Both the position numbers and the translations under genes were made by a program. From contig OY820914.1 of assembly GCA_963682005.1 (NCBI GenBank), positions 806,001 to 870,000 on the forward strand: a stretch of 64,000 bases of DNA, in the 5' to 3' direction. Of this stretch, positions 53,620 through 61,501 are shown in pieces. The first letter of the stretch is position 1; each line of letters begins with the position of its first letter. The notes under the pieces were generated by a model. It had not been told where the DNA came from, did no database searches, and worked only from the letters and a program-made list of their open reading frames with translations. The stretch comes from CAIYUC01 sp963682005. Its GTDB lineage: Bacteria > Bacteroidota > Bacteroidia > Bacteroidales > FEN-979.

Positions 53620-54105
53620 ATGGATTATTACAGAGAAATCGAAATTCAAATTGCCGAAAAGCATGGAGCAGTGGCTAAAGGAACGAAAAAATCAATCGGT
53701 GATTTCTTATTAAATGATAATATTAAACAACCTGTCAATGTTAAGAGTAACAATTTGGACAAAAAAAACTACTCACCAAATATCATTTCCGCAAAGCGAC
53801 TTATATTATGGTTAAAACAAGAAGGAAATGAATTGAGTTTTATTTTTGTGGATTATAAAATAAATGAAGACAAAATTGAAATTGTCAAAGATTCTGGCAT
53901 AGTACCATTTTATCATTTAAGTTGGAATTGCCTAACTATTGAAGCACAAGGTTGGGGAGTAATCCAAATGTATAAACCTCTGGAGATAGATAAGAATCAA
54001 ACTGTAAAAGAGTTCTTTAAAGGAATGAGAATCGCATATGAAAAGTATATGAGTAAAGAGGCAAAGAAAGTAAAAATGATAAAAGAAATGATAAAGGATT
54101 TTTAA
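53620..54105 (+). CDS. Candidate restriction endonuclease (partner of adjacent methylase)
   Basis: 161 aa, Lys/Asn/Ile-rich and much more AT-rich than the genome. It has IGDFLLN...PVNVKSNN, where D28, N40 and K42 could form a D-x(n)-[D/E/N]-x-K nuclease site, and YSPNIISAKRL next to it. That resembles small type II restriction endonucleases in which Asn can replace the acidic residue. No family recognised with certainty. It lies 39 bp upstream of an adenine-specific DNA methylase on the same strand; the pairing is the main argument for function. Confidence 0.6.
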   Translation: MDYYREIEIQIAEKHGAVAKGTKKSIGDFLLNDNIKQPVNVKSNNLDKKNYSPNIISAKRLILWLKQEGNELSFIFVDYKINEDKIEIVKDSGIVPFYHLSWNCLTIEAQGWGVIQMYKPLEIDKNQTVKEFFKGMRIAYEKYMSKEAKKVKMIKEMIKDF

Positions 54106-54144
54106 GGTATCTTAAATTATAAAATACAATAACCAATAGTAGAA

Positions 54145-55959
54145 GTGAAAATATTTGATGCAAATATTACTCAACCAGTTTCGGATTTCTTTCGCAAGAA
54201 ACTGAATAGAACAACAACTTTAATAACCGCTAATCAAAAAATGTCTGATGATTGCGGGATCAAACATTTTTTTGATAGTGAAGCTGAACTTGAGCTACTT
54301 AAAGAAATCATTTGTTTAGAAAAAAATCTAGCAGAAGAGCCTGACAGAGCTGAATATGGCGACTTTCAAACAAATTTTGATTTAGCAATTAAGGTTTCTG
54401 AATTTTTGAATCAAGGCTCATCAAATCCAAAAATTATTGTTGAGCCAACTTGCGGAAAAGGTAATTTTATTATTGCCTGTTTATATACATTCAAAGCAAT
54501 CGAAAAAATATTTGCTGTTGAGATTTACAAACCTTATATATGGGAAACCAAGTTTAATATTGTGCAATTTTTTATTGATAATCCAAATGCAAAAAAGCCA
54601 GTAATAGAAATCAATCATTTTAATGTTTTCGACTATGATTTTACTAAAATATCAAAAGAATTTCCAAGTGAAGAAATTTTAATAATCGGTAATCCACCTT
54701 GGGTTACTAATTCAAAATTGAGCAGTTTAGAATCGGGCAACCTTCCAATAAAATCAAACTTCAAAAATCACAGTGGTTTAGATGCGATGACAGGCAAGGG
54801 TAATTTTGATATTGGCGAGTATATTACTATGATGATGTTTGATGCTTTTCAAAATTCAAATGGACACTTTGCCTTTCTTGTAAAAAATTCTGTTATAAAA
54901 AATGTTGTCTTCGACCAAGAACAACGCAAGTATAAAATTGCAGATTTACAAAAACTAACCATTGACAGCAAAAAAGAATTTAATGTTTCGGTTGAGGCAT
55001 CTTTACTTTATTGCAAGTTAAATAACACTCCCCAATTCGTTTGCGCCGAATTTAATTTTTACAACCATTCAATATTGGTAAATCAATTTGGTTGGGTTCA
55101 AGATAAATTTGTTTCTAATATTGAATATTATAAACACAGCAATGACATTGATGGACTTTCACCCTTTATGTGGCGACAAGGAATCAAACACGACTGTTCT
55201 TCTATAATGGAATTTGACAGAGTAAATGGACATTTTGTAAATGGAAATCAACAAGAAATTAATTTGGAAGAAGATTTAGTTTATGGTGTCCTAAAAAGTT
55301 CAGACCTTAAACAAACTGTAATTAACAAGACAAGAAAGTTTACAATTATTACACAGAAAAAAGTTGGGCAAGATACTTCGTTTATAAAAAATGACTTTCC
55401 TAAAACATATTCCTATTTACAGAAGAATAAAGCACAATTTGACTTACGCAAATCAAGCATCTATAATAACAAGCCCGACTTTTCAATTTTTGGTATTGGT
55501 GATTATTCATTTACTCCATACAAAATAACCATTTCAGGTTTGTATAAAAATTATTCTTTCAATTTAGTGTTACCACAAAATGGAAAACCTATAATGCTTG
55601 ATGATACTTGTTATTTGCTTGGCTTTAACAAATTAGAATTCGCTGCTTACACCCTTATACTTTTGAATAGCGACAAAGCAAAAGAACTGCTACAAGCAAT
55701 AACATTCCCTGATGCAAAGCGGACTTTCACAAAAGACATCTTAATGCGAATTGACATTTTAAAACTTGCAATGCAATTTTCAGGACTGAAAATTCAAGAT
55801 GAACTTGACGAAATAAATGTGAAATATAACTTGAACATCAAACTTGACAATTGGGATGAATATATAAAATTAATGAAGCCAGCTTTTTCCCCACAACTCA
55901 CTTTGTTAGAGTCCTCAATGAAATACAAAACAAAAAAAAGCACATCCTCTAATAAATAA
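54145..55959 (+). CDS. Adenine-specific (N6) DNA methyltransferase
   Basis: 604 aa from a GTG start. Methylase motif I appears as VEPTCGKGNFIIACL (SAM binding) and motif IV as IIGNPPWVTNS, in the order typical of gamma-class N6-adenine methylases. The C-terminal half (about 330-604) would carry target recognition. With the upstream 161-aa protein it probably forms a type II restriction-modification system; the specificity subunit type is not clear. AT-rich, with codon use unlike the neighbouring genes, consistent with horizontal transfer. An inverted repeat starts at its stop codon. Confidence 0.88.
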   Translation: MKIFDANITQPVSDFFRKKLNRTTTLITANQKMSDDCGIKHFFDSEAELELLKEIICLEKNLAEEPDRAEYGDFQTNFDLAIKVSEFLNQGSSNPKIIVEPTCGKGNFIIACLYTFKAIEKIFAVEIYKPYIWETKFNIVQFFIDNPNAKKPVIEINHFNVFDYDFTKISKEFPSEEILIIGNPPWVTNSKLSSLESGNLPIKSNFKNHSGLDAMTGKGNFDIGEYITMMMFDAFQNSNGHFAFLVKNSVIKNVVFDQEQRKYKIADLQKLTIDSKKEFNVSVEASLLYCKLNNTPQFVCAEFNFYNHSILVNQFGWVQDKFVSNIEYYKHSNDIDGLSPFMWRQGIKHDCSSIMEFDRVNGHFVNGNQQEINLEEDLVYGVLKSSDLKQTVINKTRKFTIITQKKVGQDTSFIKNDFPKTYSYLQKNKAQFDLRKSSIYNNKPDFSIFGIGDYSFTPYKITISGLYKNYSFNLVLPQNGKPIMLDDTCYLLGFNKLEFAAYTLILLNSDKAKELLQAITFPDAKRTFTKDILMRIDILKLAMQFSGLKIQDELDEINVKYNLNIKLDNWDEYIKLMKPAFSPQLTLLESSMKYKTKKSTSSNK

Positions 55960-56001
55960 GGCTTCATGTTGGGTAAAGTGCTCACCACACGAAGCCTTAT
56001 T
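55955..56001. terminator. Inverted repeat after methylase gene
   Basis: AATAAGGCTTC (55955-55965) and GAAGCCTTATT (55991-56001), a perfect 11-bp inverted repeat with a 25-nt loop. Placed between two convergent genes, so a bidirectional terminator is likely. An integron attC was considered and rejected. Confidence 0.6.
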
Positions 56002-56015
56002 CATTATACCCCATC

Positions 56016-56035
56016 ATTCCCGCGAAGGCGGGAAT
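56016..56035. repeat. REP-like palindrome, copy 2
   Basis: ATTCCCGC-GAAG-GCGGGAAT, an 8-bp perfect stem, just beyond the stop of the 688-aa gene. Same family as 52607-52626. Confidence 0.75.
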
Positions 56036-56036
56036 C

Positions 56037-58103
56037 CTATTTTTTCCCCGGGTTCGGCGGTGTGATCATCCCTGCTCCGTTCTGCTGGTTGTTGAACACC
56101 ATAGCCATGTCGAAAATATCTACAAAACCATCCCCGGTGACATCTTCCAAAATATACCCGAAAGCTCCAGCCTGTGATTGATTGAAAACCGCCACATTAT
56201 CAAAAATATCCACATAGCCATCCTGGCTCCCCGCAACTCCTGTGACATCCCCGGCAAATAAACAATAGAGGGAACCTTCATTCAGGATTTTCTGGTTATT
56301 GCCAAATGCCTGTGATGCGGAGGTGGTAAAATCATAGCTGACCAGGCTGTTTCCAAATGAAACCGGGAGAGCACTCCAGGTTTCCACACTCTGACGATGC
56401 CTGATAATGATGAAATAATTCCCTGACAGTTGCGCAGGAATATCAGTTATAACGATTGTTCCGTCGGTATTCAGCACCCGGCCGTGAGCTTCAAAGGCAT
56501 AAGGAAGCGGATCCGGCCAGACGGGGCCCAGGTCGCCGACAAGCAATACACTCAGGGTGTCGACGATTGTACCGGGCCAATTGTCCCAGACTGTTTCTCC
56601 ATCCGAATTCCGTGCTTTTGTCATCATATCAGGACCCGTTGTATAATATCCTTCCAGGCAGACTTTCAGGTTCAGGGTCTTTGAAGCTTGTTCAACAGTA
56701 ACATCGAACTGTGTCGGTACTGATGCACTGCAACCGTTTACATCCGTATAGCTGACACTGACAAACTGGCCTCCTGAAGAATTCCAGGTTACGGTCACGC
56801 TATTGTCTGCCGGACCGCCGCCTGATGTTACGGTCCCTCCCGGAGAAACAATCCAGGAATAGTTTACCATTCCGGGTTCTGTTGAATAGGTATTCCCGGC
56901 TGAACCAGCCATAACCGGTGTGGGACCACTAAGTCCGGGCACGGGTAACATGTTTACATTAACATTTTTAACCGCTGGTGCAGGCGACATTGAATAATTG
57001 ACACTAACTGTTTGCGGACCGGCGGTATTCCATAGCACGGTGACCGTATTATCCGCGGATGTACCACCATCTGTGATGGTCCCACCGGGTGATACGATCC
57101 ATGTATAATTGACCTGACCTGCTTCAGTCGAATAAATATTTCCTGCGGAATTCAGGCACACCTCCGATGGTCCTGCAAGGGAAGGGATCAACTGCTGTGA
57201 CCCCGTAAATGATCCAAATAATGTAATCCCATTTGCAGAAAGCTGGTGTGTGATCGTGTTTGCCAGATCAAAGGTCTGTACCGGAGCAGGAACCATTCTC
57301 ATGCAAGCGATGATGTTTTCATCGCCTGTAACATCACCCGCAACATAATTGAATTGAGCATTACATTGGAAGAGGCTGATCCCTGATTGCTCCAGGTTCC
57401 AGTACCGTTCAAGGTAAGATCCGGTAATAAGCGGATCCGGGTATTTTGCATTGACCAGGTTCACTCCTGCTTTTGCCCCGGGGGAAAATGACCCGGAAGT
57501 AATATCAAGAGTTACGGGAGAATAATCGGCGATGCCTGTATTGTCACCGACAGGAAATGTGAAATTCCCCGGAGCCGAAAACTCCTTCTCAACAAGCCCG
57601 CTACCTGTTGCGTTGATCATGCTGGCGGCAGATGGTGGTCCTTCCACAGAACCAGCCAATCCAAAAACAAAGTCATGATCCCCGATATCCACAAGGCCGC
57701 TGGTCAGTGTGAGCATATGGTCAACCCTCACATTTTTTTCGAGTGTAATACCGCCCGGGTTGTCAATTTTCAGGTTATTGAAGACAAATGGAACCAATGT
57801 GGATCCACCAAGGGTCTGTATGGATGATCCGGAAAATATAACCTGGCCGTCTCCGGAATCAGGGGTTAAAATATCGTTCCCTGATACGTTGTTGGTATAA
57901 TTGCCGTCCAGTTTAAGTTTCCCGGCAAGGATGATTGAACCATCATTTATGTTGGTCTCATTCCGGTAGTTTCCCCCTGGGCCGGAAATATTGAAATAGG
58001 TTCCCGGCCCGATCACAATTTTCACACCGTTGTTATATACTCCCTGTGCGAACAGGCCGGCGCTAAACAGCATCATCAGTAATATGGATAGTTTCTTTTT
58101 CAT
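56037..58103 (-). CDS. Exported PKD-domain protein with NPGKK C-terminal module
   Basis: 688 aa. Signal peptide (MKKKLSILLMMLFSAGLFA). An N-terminal region (about 20-310) carries autotransporter/parallel-beta-like strands. Two PKD-like domains (about 310-470, each with NYTWIVSPGGTI/T and a TVTVTWN- or TVTVLWN-type strand) are followed by the 214-aa module from 56681 to the end. That module (KTLNLKVCLEG..., SVETWSALPVSF, QDGYVDIFDN, TGDGFVDIFDM) ends TPPNPGKK as in the tandem array proteins. No T9SS sorting domain. Likely surface-exposed or secreted. Confidence 0.9.
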   Translation of the reverse strand: MKKKLSILLMMLFSAGLFAQGVYNNGVKIVIGPGTYFNISGPGGNYRNETNINDGSIILAGKLKLDGNYTNNVSGNDILTPDSGDGQVIFSGSSIQTLGGSTLVPFVFNNLKIDNPGGITLEKNVRVDHMLTLTSGLVDIGDHDFVFGLAGSVEGPPSAASMINATGSGLVEKEFSAPGNFTFPVGDNTGIADYSPVTLDITSGSFSPGAKAGVNLVNAKYPDPLITGSYLERYWNLEQSGISLFQCNAQFNYVAGDVTGDENIIACMRMVPAPVQTFDLANTITHQLSANGITLFGSFTGSQQLIPSLAGPSEVCLNSAGNIYSTEAGQVNYTWIVSPGGTITDGGTSADNTVTVLWNTAGPQTVSVNYSMSPAPAVKNVNVNMLPVPGLSGPTPVMAGSAGNTYSTEPGMVNYSWIVSPGGTVTSGGGPADNSVTVTWNSSGGQFVSVSYTDVNGCSASVPTQFDVTVEQASKTLNLKVCLEGYYTTGPDMMTKARNSDGETVWDNWPGTIVDTLSVLLVGDLGPVWPDPLPYAFEAHGRVLNTDGTIVITDIPAQLSGNYFIIIRHRQSVETWSALPVSFGNSLVSYDFTTSASQAFGNNQKILNEGSLYCLFAGDVTGVAGSQDGYVDIFDNVAVFNQSQAGAFGYILEDVTGDGFVDIFDMAMVFNNQQNGAGMITPPNPGKK

Positions 58104-58152
58104 GTGGTTTCAGATATTTCTTATTTGAATTGCTGTAAAACCAGGAAATGGA

Positions 58153-60255
58153 TTAAAACGCCCTGACTGCACGAACATAATTATTTGAATTCTTATACAA
58201 ATTATAATTGGGAGATACGAAATTCGACGGGATGCAATAAGCGATGGTCGAGCTGTATTCGGTCGAAGTCCAATAGTAGCATCCGTAAGTGGCACATCCC
58301 GTAGATAATCCGACAATTGATTTTTGGTTCCAGAGTTCTTGGAACTCATCCTTTGAAGGAAGGTACCAATTGGTGATCCCGGGTAGGTTTGTTCCTCCAG
58401 TCGTATAGGCAGCACAAAGCTGGGCAGCTGTTCCCACACCGCATGCAGCAACAATCAGGTTCGTGTTTGCCAATCCGGCATAAATAACATTTCCTCCCTG
58501 GGCATATCCTGTTCCGACGTATGTTCCGTAGCAACCCCACGGGGCTGAGGTACTCTGATCAACCAATGCTCCGATCAGGCCATGCTGGCCGGAACAATCC
58601 ACATAGATGACTTTCCCGCCGGCGAGTGATTCTCCTATTACATGAGGTGTTCCGGTTTTAAAGCTAAGCTCGTTGGCATAAACCGTTGTGCCGTTATTGA
58701 TTGCATAAGCACGGATGTAATAGGTCACGCCATTTGTAAGGCCTGACAGGTTGCTGACATAGGTTCCGGTTCCGCCGGCACCATCGGTCAGTTTGAAGTC
58801 AGATGTTGTCGGGTCAGGATTAGTGCTCCAGACAACACCTCGTTCGGTAATGTTCAAGCCTGCAACGACAGAGATCGTACCTCCGGTGACCGCTGTGGTT
58901 TGTGTAACCGTGCATATGGCCGTAGTCGTTATAAACGGTGTGGTGAAGGTCAGTTCTGCGCCATAAGAGGTACCGGATGAATTTGTTGCATAAGCCCTTA
59001 TATAGTAAAGTGTGTTTGCAGTCAGCCCGGTTATGCTGCTGGTAAATGCACCGGCAGCCGTTCCGTCGTTCGTTTTGGTGGTGAGTGCCGTAGTTGGCCC
59101 GGTGGATGTGCTCCAGCAGACGCCACGTGCCGTAACAGTACCTGTGCTGGTAACATTTCCTCCACTGGAAGCCGTTGCCGGGGTGATGTTGATCACCGGT
59201 GAAGTTGTGACCATCGGCAGTGCATAGAAGGAGATCTGTGTGCCGTAAGTTGTTCCGATACTATTAATGGCATAGGCCCTGACATAATAAAGTGTATTGG
59301 GATTCAGGCCGGAAAGGTTGCTGATAAAAGCACCCACCGCTGGAGCCGGATCAACGATCTTGGTTCCGGCCGTTGTGGGATTTGAAGTGGTACCATAGCA
59401 TACACCACGTTCAAGGATTGCAGAACCGCCATCGTTTGTGACGTTTCCGCCGGTTGTCGCTGTGGTTGATGTAATGGCTGTAGCAGCGGTCGTGGCGGCT
59501 AAAGTCGGAGCCAGGGCCAGGGTTGTAAACACCTGCTGGTTGCCGTATGATATCACTGAGCTGTTCGTGGCATAGGCCCTTACATAATAGGTGGTTGCAC
59601 GTGTCAATCCTGTAAGGTTACATACGTAAGATCCGGTTCCTGAGCCATTGACTACGGTTGAGCTGGCAATCACCGGATTCGGTGCGGTGCTATAGCATAC
59701 TCCCCTGGAAACAATTGTCGATCCCCCGTCAGAGGTAATGTTTCCTCCCGTCGTTGCTGAAGTCGCCGTGATGGCTGTGATTGCATTGGTTGTCAGTGTT
59801 GCAAAAGCCGCTCCTGACCATACAGGTGAACCGGTAGCACCGAATTGTAAAAACTGGCCGGGATTTCCTGCAGGGATCTTCAGCCATGCTGAGCCATTCC
59901 AATATAACATATCCCCGGATGCATTGCCGGAAGGTAAGCTGGCAATCCATTTTGATCCATCACAATAATAAAATCCGGGTGTGACATCTCCGGTGGTTGA
60001 GGTATTATAAACCATCATCCCGGCAACATACCCGGAAAGCGGGGAAGCACTTATGGTACTTGTCAGTGCTACTCTTGGAATAAGAATACCCTTATCCGGA
60101 AAATTCACATCCAGTCCGGCATTTGCATCCGGCGCACTGCCCGTCATATTGATCCCAACTCCTTGCGACATGGCAGAAAATGAAATGATCAATAGAAAAA
60201 ATCCAAAAAAGGCCTGTAAAAGATTTTTAATTCCTGTTTGCGTAATATTTTTCAT
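58153..60255 (-). CDS. Exported RGVCW-repeat protein with Lcl/DUF1566 C-terminal domain
   Basis: 700 aa from the ATG at 60255 (signal peptide MKNITQTGIKNLLQAFFGFF...); the longer ATG at 60324 adds an implausible N-terminus and overlaps the previous gene. The N-terminal 'PGQFLQF' beta segment is followed by four consecutive RGVCW modules (about 145-505). The Lcl_C/DUF1566-type C-terminal domain (HVIGESLAGGKVIYVD, ITNWYLPSKDEFQELWNQK, YWTSTEYSS, RAVRAF) resembles FISUMP domains in fold. A minus-strand TAAATTCG box lies just upstream. Surface lectin-like or adhesin role inferred. Confidence 0.88.
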   Translation of the reverse strand: MKNITQTGIKNLLQAFFGFFLLIISFSAMSQGVGINMTGSAPDANAGLDVNFPDKGILIPRVALTSTISASPLSGYVAGMMVYNTSTTGDVTPGFYYCDGSKWIASLPSGNASGDMLYWNGSAWLKIPAGNPGQFLQFGATGSPVWSGAAFATLTTNAITAITATSATTGGNITSDGGSTIVSRGVCYSTAPNPVIASSTVVNGSGTGSYVCNLTGLTRATTYYVRAYATNSSVISYGNQQVFTTLALAPTLAATTAATAITSTTATTGGNVTNDGGSAILERGVCYGTTSNPTTAGTKIVDPAPAVGAFISNLSGLNPNTLYYVRAYAINSIGTTYGTQISFYALPMVTTSPVINITPATASSGGNVTSTGTVTARGVCWSTSTGPTTALTTKTNDGTAAGAFTSSITGLTANTLYYIRAYATNSSGTSYGAELTFTTPFITTTAICTVTQTTAVTGGTISVVAGLNITERGVVWSTNPDPTTSDFKLTDGAGGTGTYVSNLSGLTNGVTYYIRAYAINNGTTVYANELSFKTGTPHVIGESLAGGKVIYVDCSGQHGLIGALVDQSTSAPWGCYGTYVGTGYAQGGNVIYAGLANTNLIVAACGVGTAAQLCAAYTTGGTNLPGITNWYLPSKDEFQELWNQKSIVGLSTGCATYGCYYWTSTEYSSTIAYCIPSNFVSPNYNLYKNSNNYVRAVRAF

Positions 60256-60320
60256 GGTTGGAAATTTTGATATTGTGATTAATGCTAATAAATCGAATTT
60301 AAAAATAGGAAGGTCCTTCA

Positions 60321-61067
60321 TCACGGAGTCCGGACAAGAACCTGGGCGCCATAAACAATCCCGGTTGCATTTGTCGCATACGCCCTGAGGTAATAGGTTG
60401 TTCCTGTTACCAGTCCGGAGATGTTGCTGACAAAAGCACCAGTACCTGATCCATCAATTGTTTTGGTGCTGAGCGAAGCGTCAGGATTTGGTGAAGTGCT
60501 CCAGCAAACGCCTCGGGCGGTTACGGCAACTCCACCGTCCGTTGTTATATTCCCGCCGGTTGTTACACTGGTTGAGGTTAAATTTTCAGCCGGCGCCGTA
60601 ATAAGGGAAGCATACCCGGCACCAACCCATAAAGGAATGCTGGTAGTGCCCAATTGCAATAGCTGTCCTGGTTTTCCGGCCGGGATTAGATCCCATGTTG
60701 TTCCATTCCAGAACTGCATATCTCCGGCAGAATATCCGTTTGTTTCAAGGAGGTTCCATTTCGTCCCGTCATTAATGTAAAAAGCCGGGATAAGGCTTCC
60801 TGAAACAGTGGTGTTATATACCATCATCCCTGCCTCATGTGACAACATCGGGGCAGAAACCGAAGTGCTTGTAAGCGCCACCCGGGGTATGAGGAATCCC
60901 ATGTTTGTGAAATCCACATCAAGGCCGGCTTCAGAATTGGGTGGCAGACCAGTGGTATTCACACTGACAGATTGCGAAAATGCATGCAATGATCCACCGA
61001 TAACGATCAGAAGAACAGCCATGACTTTCATCAGCCTGATTAAAAACGTTTGTTTGAAGTTTTGCAT
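60321..61067 (-). CDS. Short RGVCW protein lacking the C-terminal domain
   Basis: 248 aa. Signal peptide (about 1-31). Its N-terminal half is closely related to that of the 700-aa protein downstream (GLPPNSEAGLDVDFTNMGFLIPRVAL, QFWNGTTWDLIPAGKPGQLLQL). It carries one RGVCW module (GVAVTARGVCWSTSPNP...) and stops right after it (VLVRTP). There is no FISUMP or Lcl domain, so it may be a truncated copy. It lies 65 bp upstream of the 700-aa gene on the same strand, probably one operon. Confidence 0.8.
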   Translation of the reverse strand: MQNFKQTFLIRLMKVMAVLLIVIGGSLHAFSQSVSVNTTGLPPNSEAGLDVDFTNMGFLIPRVALTSTSVSAPMLSHEAGMMVYNTTVSGSLIPAFYINDGTKWNLLETNGYSAGDMQFWNGTTWDLIPAGKPGQLLQLGTTSIPLWVGAGYASLITAPAENLTSTSVTTGGNITTDGGVAVTARGVCWSTSPNPDASLSTKTIDGSGTGAFVSNISGLVTGTTYYLRAYATNATGIVYGAQVLVRTP

Positions 61068-61501
61068 AGTCTTATGTATTTGGTTATTTATTATTTAGCT
61101 GTTGATTATAAATAATTGATTGAAATTCCGCTACTTCTTTCCACATTCGTTTACCTGTCATTGAACCTTAATCTGATCTTTGAAGCGTTCAGGAGTTCAG
61201 GATAATTAAGGGAATTCAATGCCTGGCAAAAATAACCCTCGGATTTGATAGGGGAAAGGGGGTTAGCACGGTAGTTGTGCCGGTATTTTGTAAAGGGATA
61301 AGAAGTAATAATTCCAGTAATCAGCGTATAAATACGCGAAACCCGATCCGTTTTTTGCATAACAATCTTATGGTAAAAGAAAATTACCGGGATGGTAATT
61401 AGTTTATTCTGAAAGGAGAAAGGGATGGACCCGGGTGTGGAAAAAAAAGAGGCCGGCACTTGCGTACCGGCCTCCGGGGAAATGACTAATTATGGATACT
61501 G
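61068..61501. other. 434-bp intergenic region
   Basis: Only the terminator of the following minus-strand gene (61441-61474) is recognisable. The AT-rich remainder holds no credible gene; an ORF at 61151-61459 on the minus strand is considered spurious. Confidence 0.6.
61441..61474 (-). terminator. Intrinsic terminator of the SprB/PKD-type gene
   Basis: On the minus strand GAGGCCGGTAC...GTGCCGGCCTC forms a 10-bp stem followed by a run of T. It lies 27 bp beyond the stop of the gene ending at 61502. Confidence 0.85.

Noticed and set aside
55955..56001. Possible integron attC site (GTTGGGT inside the inverted repeat loop)
   Set aside because: No matching upstream RYYYAAC core at the right distance and no integrase; better read as a bidirectional terminator.
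61151..61459. 102-aa minus-strand ORF
   Set aside because: No recognisable start context, domain or composition; lies over the terminator of the next gene.
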